Origin: Spiractinospora alimapuensis
Lineage (GTDB): Bacteria > Actinomycetota > Actinomycetes > Streptosporangiales > Streptosporangiaceae
Length of the DNA: 64,000 bases
Direction of reading: 5' to 3'
Assembly: GCF_018437505.1 (NCBI RefSeq)
Contig: NZ_CP072467.1
Span: 1,674,001-1,738,000, forward strand
The notes below the pieces were generated by a model. The model made no database searches and was not told the origin of the DNA. It saw only the letters and a program-made list of their open reading frames with translations. A program made the translations under genes and the position numbers. Positions 27,721 through 36,515 of the stretch are shown here, in pieces. Position 1 is the stretch's first letter. Each line of letters opens with the position of its first letter.

Positions 27721-28608
27721 TCACCGCTCGGCCGCGGCGGATCCGGTGTCACGGTCGAGAAACGCGCGCACCACGTGCGAGTACTCCCGGGGGCGCTCGA
27801 CCGGAACGAAGTGTCCGGCGCCCTCGATCACCTCCAACCGCCCCTGGGGGGCGATGTCGGCCGCCTCGCGTGGGTAGCGTAGGGGCACCGCCTCGTCGAG
27901 TTCCCCGTGGACGAGGAGTACGGGGCACGTGATCTCGGACAGGCGGCCGCGAAAGTCCACGCGCATGCGCCGCGGTCCGATCTCGTAGCGGTTCCAGTCG
28001 CTGAACATGTGCCCGCCGTGTGACCTCTTCCGTTCGAGCTCCTCTCCGGCGAGGTCGGCGAGCGCGTCGATGTCCTCCTCAGGCACGTAGTCGGCGAACC
28101 TCACCTCGCGGCGCACCCAACGTCGCAGGGCCTCGGGGCTCATCGCCCTGCTCACCGACCAGGAAAGCGGAGTACGGAGCGCGAGGTAGGAGAGTCCGTG
28201 CCTCGGGACCCGGTCCTGGATCCCTCCACAGGACGTGAGGACGAGAGAACGGACCCGATCCGGATGACGCAGGGTATAGCCGATGGCCGTCGTCGACCCG
28301 AGGGAGAGCCCGACGAGCGTGGCCCTCTCCAGCTCCCAGTGGTCGAGCAGTCGAGCGAGGACCTCCTCCTGCCCCCGTTGGTCGGCACGGGCGCGCCACG
28401 GCCAGCTCTGCCCGTGCTTCGGATGGTCGGGAACATAGACCCGGTGAGTGGCCGCGAGCTCCGGAGCGAGCCACCGCCAGATCCACGCCCCGTTGTCGAT
28501 CCCGGCACCGTGCAACAGCACCACGGGTGATCCCGACTCTCCCTGGATCCGGTAGTGGATACGTCCCTCTGACATCTCGACGGATCCCTGGTGGGTCACC
28601 ATGTCCAT
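27721..28608 (-). CDS. Alpha/beta hydrolase
   Basis: A 295-residue alpha/beta-fold hydrolase. The nucleophile elbow is GLSLGS with Ser102; the acid and base are probably D238 (HGELDEAVPL) and H266 (GAGHFVP). The oxyanion-hole motif is LLHGAG. The substrate is unknown. It lies 61 bp downstream of a GbsR/MarR-type regulator on the same strand and is probably in one transcription unit with it, under the palindromic operator upstream of the regulator. Confidence 0.85.
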   Translation of the reverse strand: MDMVTHQGSVEMSEGRIHYRIQGESGSPVVLLHGAGIDNGAWIWRWLAPELAATHRVYVPDHPKHGQSWPWRARADQRGQEEVLARLLDHWELERATLVGLSLGSTTAIGYTLRHPDRVRSLVLTSCGGIQDRVPRHGLSYLALRTPLSWSVSRAMSPEALRRWVRREVRFADYVPEEDIDALADLAGEELERKRSHGGHMFSDWNRYEIGPRRMRVDFRGRLSEITCPVLLVHGELDEAVPLRYPREAADIAPQGRLEVIEGAGHFVPVERPREYSHVVRAFLDRDTGSAAAER

Positions 28609-28669
28609 TCATCCCTTCACGGCGTCATGCGCGTCGGCGAAGTGAAACGCCCGTGGCCGGCGCCTCCGC

Positions 28670-29212
28670 TCACCTCTGGTCACCAGATCGCGGGGGGTGC
28701 GCTCGGAGGCCCCCCTGGCTCGCGACGGTGTCGTCGCCCCCGGTTCGCGCCACGTTCCCGCGGGTGGCCTCCCACCGCGCCCAGAGGGCGGGGAGCTCGG
28801 ACTCGAGGAACCGGTACAGCTCGTGCACCGCCTCGAGACGGTCCCGGCGTGGGGCGGGTTGGTCGGCGAGGACGTCGAGCCCGTGCTCGATCACCTCACG
28901 GAACGCCGTTGTGCGCCCGTACCGTTCGGCGAGCATCCGGCTCCAGGCGTCCGGGTCGATTCGGAAGGACTCCTGTCGCTCCCCCCGACGACGGACTCCC
29001 CGCACGATGCCGCTCGTGGTCAGCATGCGCGTGGCGTTGCCGATCGAGCTACGGCTCGCGCCGAGGGTCTCCGCGAGCTCTGCGGCGCTCTGCTCACGTG
29101 GTTCACAGATCAGGAGCCAGCCGACGACGCGCCCCGCGATCGGGGGGAACCCCTCGTGTTCGAAGAACGTCGCGACGCGATCGGCGAAGTCGAGTTCGGA
29201 TTCGGATGACAT
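28670..29212 (-). CDS. GbsR/MarR-type winged-helix transcriptional regulator
   Basis: A 180-residue protein with a winged helix-turn-helix at about residues 35-95 (AAELAETLGASRSSIGNATRML) and a helical dimerisation region after it. The N-terminal DFADRVATFFEHEGFPPIAGRVVGWLL is typical of the GbsR-like branch of MarR regulators. Members often respond to osmotic or small-molecule signals; the ligand is unknown here. A long palindrome starts 12 bases upstream of the ATG, which strongly suggests self-repression and control of the downstream hydrolase. The last ~20 residues are polar and disordered. Confidence 0.83.
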   Translation of the reverse strand: MSSESELDFADRVATFFEHEGFPPIAGRVVGWLLICEPREQSAAELAETLGASRSSIGNATRMLTTSGIVRGVRRRGERQESFRIDPDAWSRMLAERYGRTTAFREVIEHGLDVLADQPAPRRDRLEAVHELYRFLESELPALWARWEATRGNVARTGGDDTVASQGGLRAHPPRSGDQR

Positions 29213-29223
29213 GACGCGATCAT

Positions 29224-29255
29224 ACAGTCGTTGCAGTTATGACTGCAATGACTGT
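29224..29255. promoter_or_regulatory. 32-bp palindromic operator upstream of the GbsR/MarR-type gene
   Basis: The inner arms TTGCAGT (29231-29237) and ACTGCAA (29242-29248) are perfect around TATG. The outer arms ACAGTC (29224-29229) and GACTGT (29250-29255) are perfect too, with one unpaired position in between. It begins 12 bases before the regulator start codon. It is the clearest operator-like sequence in the window. Confidence 0.75.
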
Positions 29256-29393
29256 GAACTGTGCGAGAACGGACACCCGGTACCGGACAATCCGGAGATC
29301 ACCGGGAACCCGCCCTCCCCAGGCCGCGTCTGAGAGCTCGACCCGCTCCTCCGCCCGAGCCCGCGACGCGGCACCTGTGAAACGAGCCCCCAC

Positions 29394-29750
29394 ATGACAG
29401 ACGACACCCTGATCCTGCTCACGACGCTCGGTGGACTCGCGTTGGTCGCGACGGTGTTCCTCCCCGGGCAGAGCGCGGGGTGGCGGGTGCTGTGCGGTGT
29501 GGTGGGCGCCGCGGCGCTCGTCTGGATGGGATGGGTGTACGTCGTCGGTGGGACCTACGTTCTGAGCCCCTACTTCACGTTCGTCCCGCTCCTGCTCATC
29601 GGACAGAGCCTGCGCACCATGCTGCGCGCACGCCGCGAGGATCGCCCGACGCCCGGACCCACACCCCACCACCCGGCCGCGGGAGGATCCCACCTTGGCG
29701 AAGACCAGGAACAGCGCCGCCGGCCGGGGTCGGAACACGGCCAACAGTGA
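29394..29750 (+). CDS. Small membrane protein, unknown
   Basis: A 118-residue protein with three hydrophobic stretches at about 5-23, 29-50 and 56-70, then a polar Arg/His/Pro/Glu-rich tail. No family recognised. The ATG at 29394 has no strong ribosome binding site, although CGAGCCCC precedes it. It points away from the GbsR-type gene, so the shared region with the operator could also control it. It converges on the extradiol-like gene. Confidence 0.55.
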   Translation: MTDDTLILLTTLGGLALVATVFLPGQSAGWRVLCGVVGAAALVWMGWVYVVGGTYVLSPYFTFVPLLLIGQSLRTMLRARREDRPTPGPTPHHPAAGGSHLGEDQEQRRRPGSEHGQQ

Positions 29751-29771
29751 CGCCCGAGCGTCACGCTCCGG

Positions 29772-30434
29772 TCAGGGCGACGCGGCACCGTCGGCGCCCC
29801 GGCACCACGACGCGACGAAGTAGCCGACCCCGTACGGGGCCTCGTTCGCGAGGAGGGACGCGGTGTACTCCCCGCCCGCCGCGGCTCCGGCCGCCACCTG
29901 CCAGGCGGGGCGGCCCGCCACCCACAGGTCCGAGCACAGTTCGGGGTCCAACCCCGCGAGTGTCTCGACGTCCGCGCTGCCCAGGGCCTCGGCGACCCTG
30001 GCGTCGAACGCGGGGGCCCGAGTGTCCACGTAGCCGGGGGCGGACTCGCCCCGCCGGGCGCTGCCGTCGCCCAGCGCCAGGATCGCGACGCGTGGCGCCG
30101 CGCCGGCCAGGGACCGTCCCCACCGGGCGCAAGAGTCCGGTGCCTCGTCCGCTGCGACCTCCAGGTACCCGCCCACGGCGACGCCCGCCTGGCGGAGGAG
30201 CCACGCGCCGAGGGTGAGCGCGAGGGGAAGGCGCGCCGGTCCCTCATCCCCGACCCGGACGTCGACGCCGAACCCGCGCAGCGTACCCGCGGCTCGTGGT
30301 GGGTGCTCCCGCGTGTGGGCACCAGCGCCCACCACGTACACGACGTCCGGATCGGACGCGCCGAGGTCCGCGGTGACGCGGAGGCTCGCCGCACGCACGC
30401 GGGGACGCGCCGGGTGGGTCAGGCCTCGCAGCAC
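29772..30434 (-). CDS. Class III extradiol dioxygenase B-subunit-like protein
   Basis: A 220-residue protein. The middle and C-terminal parts ([60 protein letters not shown]) match the actinobacterial family found between miaB and miaA. The family often begins with a CPxPPLLVPE-type segment; that is not seen here, so the N-terminus is short or divergent. The GTG start at 30434 overlaps the miaB stop by 16 bp, which suggests coupled translation. Metal-binding histidines and an enzymatic role are not evident. Confidence 0.7.
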   Translation of the reverse strand: MLRGLTHPARPRVRAASLRVTADLGASDPDVVYVVGAGAHTREHPPRAAGTLRGFGVDVRVGDEGPARLPLALTLGAWLLRQAGVAVGGYLEVAADEAPDSCARWGRSLAGAAPRVAILALGDGSARRGESAPGYVDTRAPAFDARVAEALGSADVETLAGLDPELCSDLWVAGRPAWQVAAGAAAGGEYTASLLANEAPYGVGYFVASWCRGADGAASP

Positions 30435-31897
30435 CCTCCGGTGGGAGCGACCGGCGGTGCCCCCACGGTGGGCATGCCCAACAGGGTGCTGGCGGGCCGC
30501 GGCGTCAGGCCGTTGCGTTCCGCCCAGGCGTCACCCGCTCGGGACCGCCGCACGCCGCGGATCCCCGAGTCCGCGACCAGGTGGTGGGGTGCCGCGCGGG
30601 TGACCTCCACGGTGGCGAAGTCACCGGGTCGGGGTGCGTCCGAACCGTGGGTGGCGAAGTGCACCAGTCGGTTGTCCGGTCCTCGACCCGACATCCGCTG
30701 GGTGTCGCCATCCTTGCGGCCCTCGTTCTCCGCGACCAACACCTCGACCTCGCGCCCCAGGAGTTTCTCGTTCTCCGCCCAGGAGATGCCGTTCTGCAGC
30801 TCCACGAGCCGCTCGTAGCGTTCCTGAACGACCTCCTTGGGCACCTGCTCCTCCATCGTGGCGGCGGGGGTGCCCGGCCGCGGCGAGTACTGGAAGGTGA
30901 AGGCACCGGAGAACCGGGCCCGCTCCACCACGTGCAGGGTCTCGGCGAAGTCCTCCTCGGTCTCGCCGGGGAAACCCACGATGATGTCGGTGGTGATGGC
31001 GGCCTCGGGCATGGCCTCACGTACCCGCTCCACGATGCCGAGGAACCGCTCCTGGCGGTAGGAGCGCCGCATGGACTTGAGGATCCGACTCGATCCGGAC
31101 TGCAGGGGCATGTGGAGCTGCGGCATCACGTTCGGGGTCTCGGCCATCGCCGCGATCACGTCGTCGGTGAAGTCCCGCGGGTGCGGCGAGGTGAACCGGA
31201 CCCGTTCCAACCCCTCGATCTCGCCGCACGCGCGCAGCAACGACGAGAACGCCGTCCTGTCACCGAACTCGCTGCCGTAGGCGTTCACGTTCTGCCCCAG
31301 CAGTGTGACCTCGACCGCTCCCTCGTCGACTACCGCGCGGACCTCGGCCAGGACGTCGCCGGGCCGGCGGTCCTTCTCCTTGCCACGCAGTGCGGGCACG
31401 ATACAGAACGTGCAGGTGTTGTTGCAGCCCACCGAAACCGAGACCCACGCCGCGTAGGCCGACTCGCGCCGGGTGGGCAGGGTGGAGGGGAACGTCTCCA
31501 GGGACTCCACGATCTCCACCTGGGCCTCGCGCCGCACCCGGGCGCGTTCCAGCAGGGTGGGCAGGGAACCGATGTTGTGCGTCCCGAACACCACGTCGAC
31601 CCAGGGCGCGCGACGGGAGATCTCCCCGCGGTCCTTCTGGGCCAGGCATCCGCCCACCGCGATCTGCATCCCCGGGTGGGCGTCCTTCGTCGGACGCAGG
31701 TGCCCCAGGTTGCCGTACAGGCGGTTGTCGGCGTTCTCGCGAACGGCACAGGTGTTGAAGACGACGACGTCAGGGGTGGCATCCTCGGCCGCGGGTGCGT
31801 AGCCCGCGTCTTCGAGCAGCCCGGCGAGCCGCTCGGAGTCGTGGACGTTCATCTGGCAGCCGTAGGTGCGCACTTCGTAGGTACGACTCGGACTCAC
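30419..31897 (-). CDS. miaB: tRNA-2-methylthio-N6-dimethylallyladenosine synthase
   Basis: A 492-residue methylthiotransferase. N-terminal UPF0004 domain cysteines C14, C50 and C84 hold one cluster; the radical SAM motif C158/C162/C165 (GCNNTCTFC) holds the other. A TRAM domain follows. It adds the methylthio group to i6A37 made by MiaA. The GTG start reads [17 protein letters not shown]. The downstream extradiol-like gene overlaps its end. Confidence 0.96.
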   Translation of the reverse strand: MSPSRTYEVRTYGCQMNVHDSERLAGLLEDAGYAPAAEDATPDVVVFNTCAVRENADNRLYGNLGHLRPTKDAHPGMQIAVGGCLAQKDRGEISRRAPWVDVVFGTHNIGSLPTLLERARVRREAQVEIVESLETFPSTLPTRRESAYAAWVSVSVGCNNTCTFCIVPALRGKEKDRRPGDVLAEVRAVVDEGAVEVTLLGQNVNAYGSEFGDRTAFSSLLRACGEIEGLERVRFTSPHPRDFTDDVIAAMAETPNVMPQLHMPLQSGSSRILKSMRRSYRQERFLGIVERVREAMPEAAITTDIIVGFPGETEEDFAETLHVVERARFSGAFTFQYSPRPGTPAATMEEQVPKEVVQERYERLVELQNGISWAENEKLLGREVEVLVAENEGRKDGDTQRMSGRGPDNRLVHFATHGSDAPRPGDFATVEVTRAAPHHLVADSGIRGVRRSRAGDAWAERNGLTPRPASTLLGMPTVGAPPVAPTGGCCEA

Positions 31898-32201
31898 CCC
31901 ACCAGGCTACGGCGTTCCCACGGTCCTGCCGCACGCTCGAGCGATTTCGGACCTGCCCGAGCCCGCGAGGCACCGAAGTCCCGCCCCACCGGACCCACCA
32001 GGCGTCATAACCATGGGTAAAAGCCCGCTTTCCCAACAGGTTCATCGTTTCCCAGTTGTAACCGACCCGGAACGCGCGATTGGCGCCACATTGCCTACTG
32101 TTTGGGCCACTGTACGGAGTCAGGTGTGATGCTGCCTGCGCGTATGTGCACATCGGGAGCGGAAGCGTTCGGTGGGCAATACGAACTTGATGGAGGAACG
32201 C
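31898..32201. other. Divergent promoter region, miaB / TAXI gene
   Basis: 304 bp between the divergent starts of miaB and the TAXI binding protein. The part from about 32010 to 32110 is AT-richer than its surroundings and contains a TGGCGCCA palindrome at 32081-32088. It must hold both promoters, but no unambiguous -35/-10 pair was assigned. Confidence 0.4.
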
Positions 32202-33206
32202 ATGAGGACCACTGGACAAGCCCGGGTACTGGCGGCCATGGGACTGGCTGGGGCCGTCGCGCTCACCGCCTGCCAGGCCCCCGAGGACGCCGAGGCTCCG
32301 GATGACAACGGCGAGGAGGTGACCGACCTCCGCCTCGGCACCGGATCCGTGGGCGGCACCTACTATCCGCTCGGTGGCGAGATCGCCCAGATCTGGTCGG
32401 ACAACATCGACGGTGTCTCGGTCGACACCCAGGAGACGGGCGCGTCGGTCGAGAACCTGCGCAACCTCGACAACGGTGACAACGAGCTCATCATGTCCGT
32501 GAACGGCACCGCGGAGCAGGGCTTCGCTGGCACGGTGGACTTCGAGGACGAGCCACTGGAGAACCCCGACGAGATCGTCTTCCTCGGCAACATCTACCCC
32601 GAGGTCATGCAGCTCGTGGTGCGGGCGGACTCCGGCATCGAGTCGGTGGCCGACCTCGAGGACGCCGCGGTCGAGATCGGACCGGTCGGCAGCGGCACCG
32701 AGGGCCTGTCGACCCGGATCCTCGAGGCGTACGGCATCGACCCCGACTCGGGTATCGACCCCTACGACAGTGACTTCGGCGAAGCGGCCACCGCCCTCGG
32801 CGACGGCACGGTGGACGCCGCGTTCGGGATCCTCTCCGTCCCCGCGTCCGGCATCGAGGAGGCGGGCGCCAGCACCGACATCGACCTCGTCAACATCGAC
32901 GGCCCCGAGGCCGACGCGCTGATGGAGGACGACCCCACGCTGAGCTCCTACGTCATCGACGGCGGAACCTACAGCGGGATCGACGACGACGTGACCGTCC
33001 TGACCAACTGGGCGTCGCTGTACGCGCGGGCCGACCTGGACGAGGACCTCGCCTACGACCTGGTGCAGGTGATGTACGAGAACCAGGGCGACATCGGCCA
33101 CGCGGTCGGCGAGCAGGTCCAGCTCGACACCTCCATCGACGGGCTCGCCGAGATCCCGCTGCACCCGGGCGCGGAGCGCTACTACGAGGAACAGGGCCTT
33201 CTCTAG
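32202..33206 (+). CDS. TAXI-family TRAP transporter substrate-binding lipoprotein
   Basis: A 334-residue lipoprotein with lipobox LTAC (C24) and a very acidic mature part. TAXI signatures: GTGSVGGTYYPLGGEIAQIW near the mature N-terminus and GPVGSGTEGLSTRILEAYG in the middle. It captures a solute outside the membrane for the fused permease encoded next. A structurally known thermophilic TAXI protein binds glutamate, so an amino or organic acid is plausible. The ATG at 32202 follows GGAGGA; an upstream ATG (32172) lacks a ribosome binding site. Confidence 0.93.
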   Translation: MRTTGQARVLAAMGLAGAVALTACQAPEDAEAPDDNGEEVTDLRLGTGSVGGTYYPLGGEIAQIWSDNIDGVSVDTQETGASVENLRNLDNGDNELIMSVNGTAEQGFAGTVDFEDEPLENPDEIVFLGNIYPEVMQLVVRADSGIESVADLEDAAVEIGPVGSGTEGLSTRILEAYGIDPDSGIDPYDSDFGEAATALGDGTVDAAFGILSVPASGIEEAGASTDIDLVNIDGPEADALMEDDPTLSSYVIDGGTYSGIDDDVTVLTNWASLYARADLDEDLAYDLVQVMYENQGDIGHAVGEQVQLDTSIDGLAEIPLHPGAERYYEEQGLL

Positions 33207-33228
33207 GCGTAGGCCAACTGTGAGGATT

Positions 33229-33264
33229 CTGGTGGGGCCGTCCGCGTTCGGGCGGCCCCACCAG
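33229..33264 (+). terminator. Intercistronic hairpin between TAXI gene and permease
   Basis: Perfect 12-bp arms CTGGTGGGGCCG (33229-33240) and CGGCCCCACCAG (33253-33264), with extra pairing inside the loop. It lies 23 bases after the binding-protein stop. It likely acts as a partial terminator or mRNA-stabilising element that keeps binding protein in excess over permease. Confidence 0.7.
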
Positions 33265-33332
33265 TGCGGAGCGCCCGAACGAACGCGGCGCTCCCCCGTG
33301 CGGGCGTGCCCGCTGATGACAAGGATCGGGCG

Positions 33333-36278
33333 ATGACAAGCGACAAGCAGGTGCGGGCCCCTGAGCCCGGTGATGGTACCCCCCAGGCCGTCACCGACCA
33401 GCCGGGGCAGCTCGACAAGGAATCCCTCAAGAGCATCGAGCAGGACCTCAAGGCGATGGAGGAGCACGAGTCGATCACCGACGACGGTGCTCCCACCGCC
33501 CCTGGTGGCGAGCTGGGAATTTGGCGCTGGGTGGTCCTGTTCGGCGGGCTCAGCCTCGCGGTCTTCCATCTCTGGACGGGCATGACGCAGGTCCTGCCCG
33601 GTCTGCAGCAACGCTCGGTCCACCTCGCCCTGGGCCTCGGACTGATCTTCCTGCTGTATCCCGCGCGCCCTCGGTCCACCCACAGCAACCACGGCGTTCC
33701 CTACGGGGCGACCATGGCCGTCTGTGCGCTGCTCGTGGGCTACATCGCCTCGGGAGCCATGGGCGACGCCTACGTATTCCTCCCGATCCCCCTCATCGGT
33801 GGGGCCGTGGCGCTACTCATCGGGCTTCTGGTGTTCGCGGTCCGTCGGTCCGACGCCGCACCGTCCCGTGCGCAGAAGGGCGCCGGATGGGCCCTGGTCG
33901 CGGGTGCCGCGCTCATCACCCTGGATCTGGTCACCAGCAACACCTACGGAATGTTCTTCTTCCTGCCGTGGCCGAGCATGCTCCTGGTCGTGGCGGCGCT
34001 GGCCGTGGCGCTGGTACTCCTGCGCACGCCGAGCCTGCTTCCCTCGTCGCTGTGGGGCAACATCACCCGGTGGGGCCCCCTGGCCACCTCGGTCCTCGTG
34101 CTGGTCTACCTCCTGGTGTCCGGCGAGGCGGGATGGGCGGTCATCGCCCCCGCCGCCGCCATCCTCGCCCTAGTCCAGGCCTCCCAGCTCGTGCCGTTCA
34201 CCATCTTCGGGGTGAAGCCCGCCGACATCGTCCTCTCGGGACTCGGCCTGCTCGCCGGGCTGTACATGTTCTTCAACTACGAGGACATCGCCCGGAACCC
34301 AGGCGGCGCCACCGACCCCGGATACGTCGCCGTCGGCACTATCGGCATCCTGCTGATCCTCGTCGCCACCTACCGAGTCCTCGGTGGGGCCCTGGTCGTC
34401 CTCGCCAGCGTGATGCTGTTCTACTCCTACGCCGGACCGTCGATGCCGGGCTTCCTGCGCCACGGCGGGTTCTCCGTTGAGGGAACCATCGACAACCTCT
34501 ACGTGGGCACGACCGGTGTGTTCGGCATCCCGCTGGGGATCTCCGCGACGTTCATCTTCGTGTTCATGATCTTCGCGGCCATGCTGCAGCGCACCGGGAT
34601 GGAACGCTTCTTCACCGATCTCGCGCTCGGCAGCACCGGGTGGGCGACCGGCGGCACCGGCAAGGTGTCGGTCATCACCAGCGCCTTCGCGGGAACCATC
34701 ACCGGTAGCTCGGTCGCCAACACCGTCAGCAACGGCGCCTTCACCATCCCGATGATGATGAAGTCCGGCTACTCCAAGGAGTACTCCGGCGGTGTCGAGG
34801 CGTCCTCGTCCACAGGTGGCCAGATCGCGCCGCCGATCATGGGCGCCGGCGCGTTCATCATGATCGAGTTCACGCAGGCCACCTACCAACAGATCCTCCA
34901 GGCCGCGATCATCCCCGCGATCTTCTTCTTCCTGTCGCAGTTCGTCGTCATCCACTACGACTCCAAACGGCTGGGCATCGGCGGCCTGCCGAAGAACATG
35001 CTGCCCAACGTGCGCAGGCTCATGGCAACCCGCGGATACCTGCTCATCCCCGTGATCGCCATCTTCGTCCTGCTCTCGATGGGCTACTCGCCGCTGCCCG
35101 CGGCCATGGGCGCGGTCGTCACCACCGTGGCGCTGAACTTCGTCGCCCAGCTCGTGGCGATGCCCTGGAGCGTCATCGACGGCCGGCTCCGGCTACGCGC
35201 CGTCGGCGAGATCGCCCGCGACTCGGTGGCCTTCGCCCTCCCCATCATCGTCGCCGGTGGTGGCGCCGTCCTCGTCGTGCAACTGATCCAGGTGTTCCTC
35301 GGTACCGCGCACCGTGGCGTGCAGGCCCTGTTCATCGCACTGCTCGTCGCGGCTCTCACGATCCTCGTCGCCGCCCTGTTCCGCAACTGGAAGCGTGACG
35401 GCGCCGACCAGCTCGACCTGCACAAGCTCCTCGACGGTCTCGTCGCCGCGTCCCGGATCGCGCTGCCGATCATCCTGGCCTGTGCCGCCGCGGGTCTCAT
35501 CTCCGGCGTGATCACCACGACCGACCTCGGGCTGAAGCTCTCCTCCGGACTGCTGGGCATCGCCACGTCGATCAGCGACGTCATCGTCAGCGCCATCGGA
35601 TTCCTGCCCGTCGTGGGCGGTGACCTCGCCGCGATGGCGGCCGAGGGCTCGGTCGAGCTGGTCCCACTGCTGTTCATGTCGATGCTCGCCTGTCTGATCC
35701 TGGGCATCGGCCTGCCGACGACGGCGAACTACGTCATCACCGCGACCCTCGCCGCGCCCGCCATCGTCGCGGTGCTCCAGGCCGACCTGGACTCCCCGAC
35801 GCTGTCCATGCTGCTGATGGCGCACATGTTCGTGTACTACTTCGGCATCATGGCCGACATCACGCCCCCGGTCTGCCTCGCCTGCTACGCCGCGTGCGGC
35901 ATCTCCGGCGGTCACCCGATCCGCACGGGGGTCCAGGCGGTACGGATCGCGGTCGCCGGGTTCGTCGTTCCGTTCATGTTCGTGATCTCGCCGCAGCTCC
36001 TGCTACAGAACGTCACCATCGCCACCGGCATCCTCGCCGGAGTGACCGGAGCGTTGGGCGTCAGCCTGGTGAGCGTGGCCGTCGCCGGCTTCATCAACCG
36101 GCCGTTGAACGTGAGCACCCGACTGTTGATCGCGGTCTCCGGACTCCTCCTGCTGCACTTCGGCTGGCTCACCGACGTCATCGGCTTCGCCATGGCCACG
36201 GTCATCTTCGCCGCGCACTACTGGAACACGCGCGGCACCCCCAAGACGGCCCACGACATGAGTAACGCCACCACATAG
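33333..36278 (+). CDS. TRAP transporter fused permease (small plus large subunit)
   Basis: A 981-residue membrane protein. About 65 cytoplasmic residues are followed by many membrane helices. The first block represents the small (DctQ-like) part plus additional helices. The second is the large DctM part with TGSSVANTVSNGAFTIPMM and EASSSTGGQIAPPIMGAGAF. Fused permeases of this kind go with TAXI binding proteins and run on ion gradients, not ATP. The ATG at 33333 has AAGGA 7 bases upstream. It is about 100 residues longer than many fused permeases because of the N-terminal arm and extra early helices. Confidence 0.93.
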   Translation: MTSDKQVRAPEPGDGTPQAVTDQPGQLDKESLKSIEQDLKAMEEHESITDDGAPTAPGGELGIWRWVVLFGGLSLAVFHLWTGMTQVLPGLQQRSVHLALGLGLIFLLYPARPRSTHSNHGVPYGATMAVCALLVGYIASGAMGDAYVFLPIPLIGGAVALLIGLLVFAVRRSDAAPSRAQKGAGWALVAGAALITLDLVTSNTYGMFFFLPWPSMLLVVAALAVALVLLRTPSLLPSSLWGNITRWGPLATSVLVLVYLLVSGEAGWAVIAPAAAILALVQASQLVPFTIFGVKPADIVLSGLGLLAGLYMFFNYEDIARNPGGATDPGYVAVGTIGILLILVATYRVLGGALVVLASVMLFYSYAGPSMPGFLRHGGFSVEGTIDNLYVGTTGVFGIPLGISATFIFVFMIFAAMLQRTGMERFFTDLALGSTGWATGGTGKVSVITSAFAGTITGSSVANTVSNGAFTIPMMMKSGYSKEYSGGVEASSSTGGQIAPPIMGAGAFIMIEFTQATYQQILQAAIIPAIFFFLSQFVVIHYDSKRLGIGGLPKNMLPNVRRLMATRGYLLIPVIAIFVLLSMGYSPLPAAMGAVVTTVALNFVAQLVAMPWSVIDGRLRLRAVGEIARDSVAFALPIIVAGGGAVLVVQLIQVFLGTAHRGVQALFIALLVAALTILVAALFRNWKRDGADQLDLHKLLDGLVAASRIALPIILACAAAGLISGVITTTDLGLKLSSGLLGIATSISDVIVSAIGFLPVVGGDLAAMAAEGSVELVPLLFMSMLACLILGIGLPTTANYVITATLAAPAIVAVLQADLDSPTLSMLLMAHMFVYYFGIMADITPPVCLACYAACGISGGHPIRTGVQAVRIAVAGFVVPFMFVISPQLLLQNVTIATGILAGVTGALGVSLVSVAVAGFINRPLNVSTRLLIAVSGLLLLHFGWLTDVIGFAMATVIFAAHYWNTRGTPKTAHDMSNATT

Positions 36279-36287
36279 CTCCAGCGC

Positions 36288-36328
36288 ACGGCCGTGGTTC
36301 CGCCTCACGACGGCGGGACCACGGCCGT
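36288..36328 (+). terminator. Hairpin terminator after the TRAP genes
   Basis: 17-bp arms 36288-36304 and 36312-36328 pair with one G-U wobble around a 7-base loop. It starts 9 bases past the permease stop. No T-run follows. Confidence 0.75.
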
Positions 36329-36515
36329 CGGCCGTCCCGGCCCGGGCAATTCGACGATTCGGTCCTCTTTGCGCCACTATGGCCACGGTGGTGTGCCACC
36401 CTCACTCGGTCGTCATCGACCGCGGGTGCATCCGCACCGTCCACAGGAAGCCACGTCGTCGCACGCCGTGACGACGACGTCGCGTCACACCGCGGGAGAG
36501 GAGGAGGGCGTCCCC

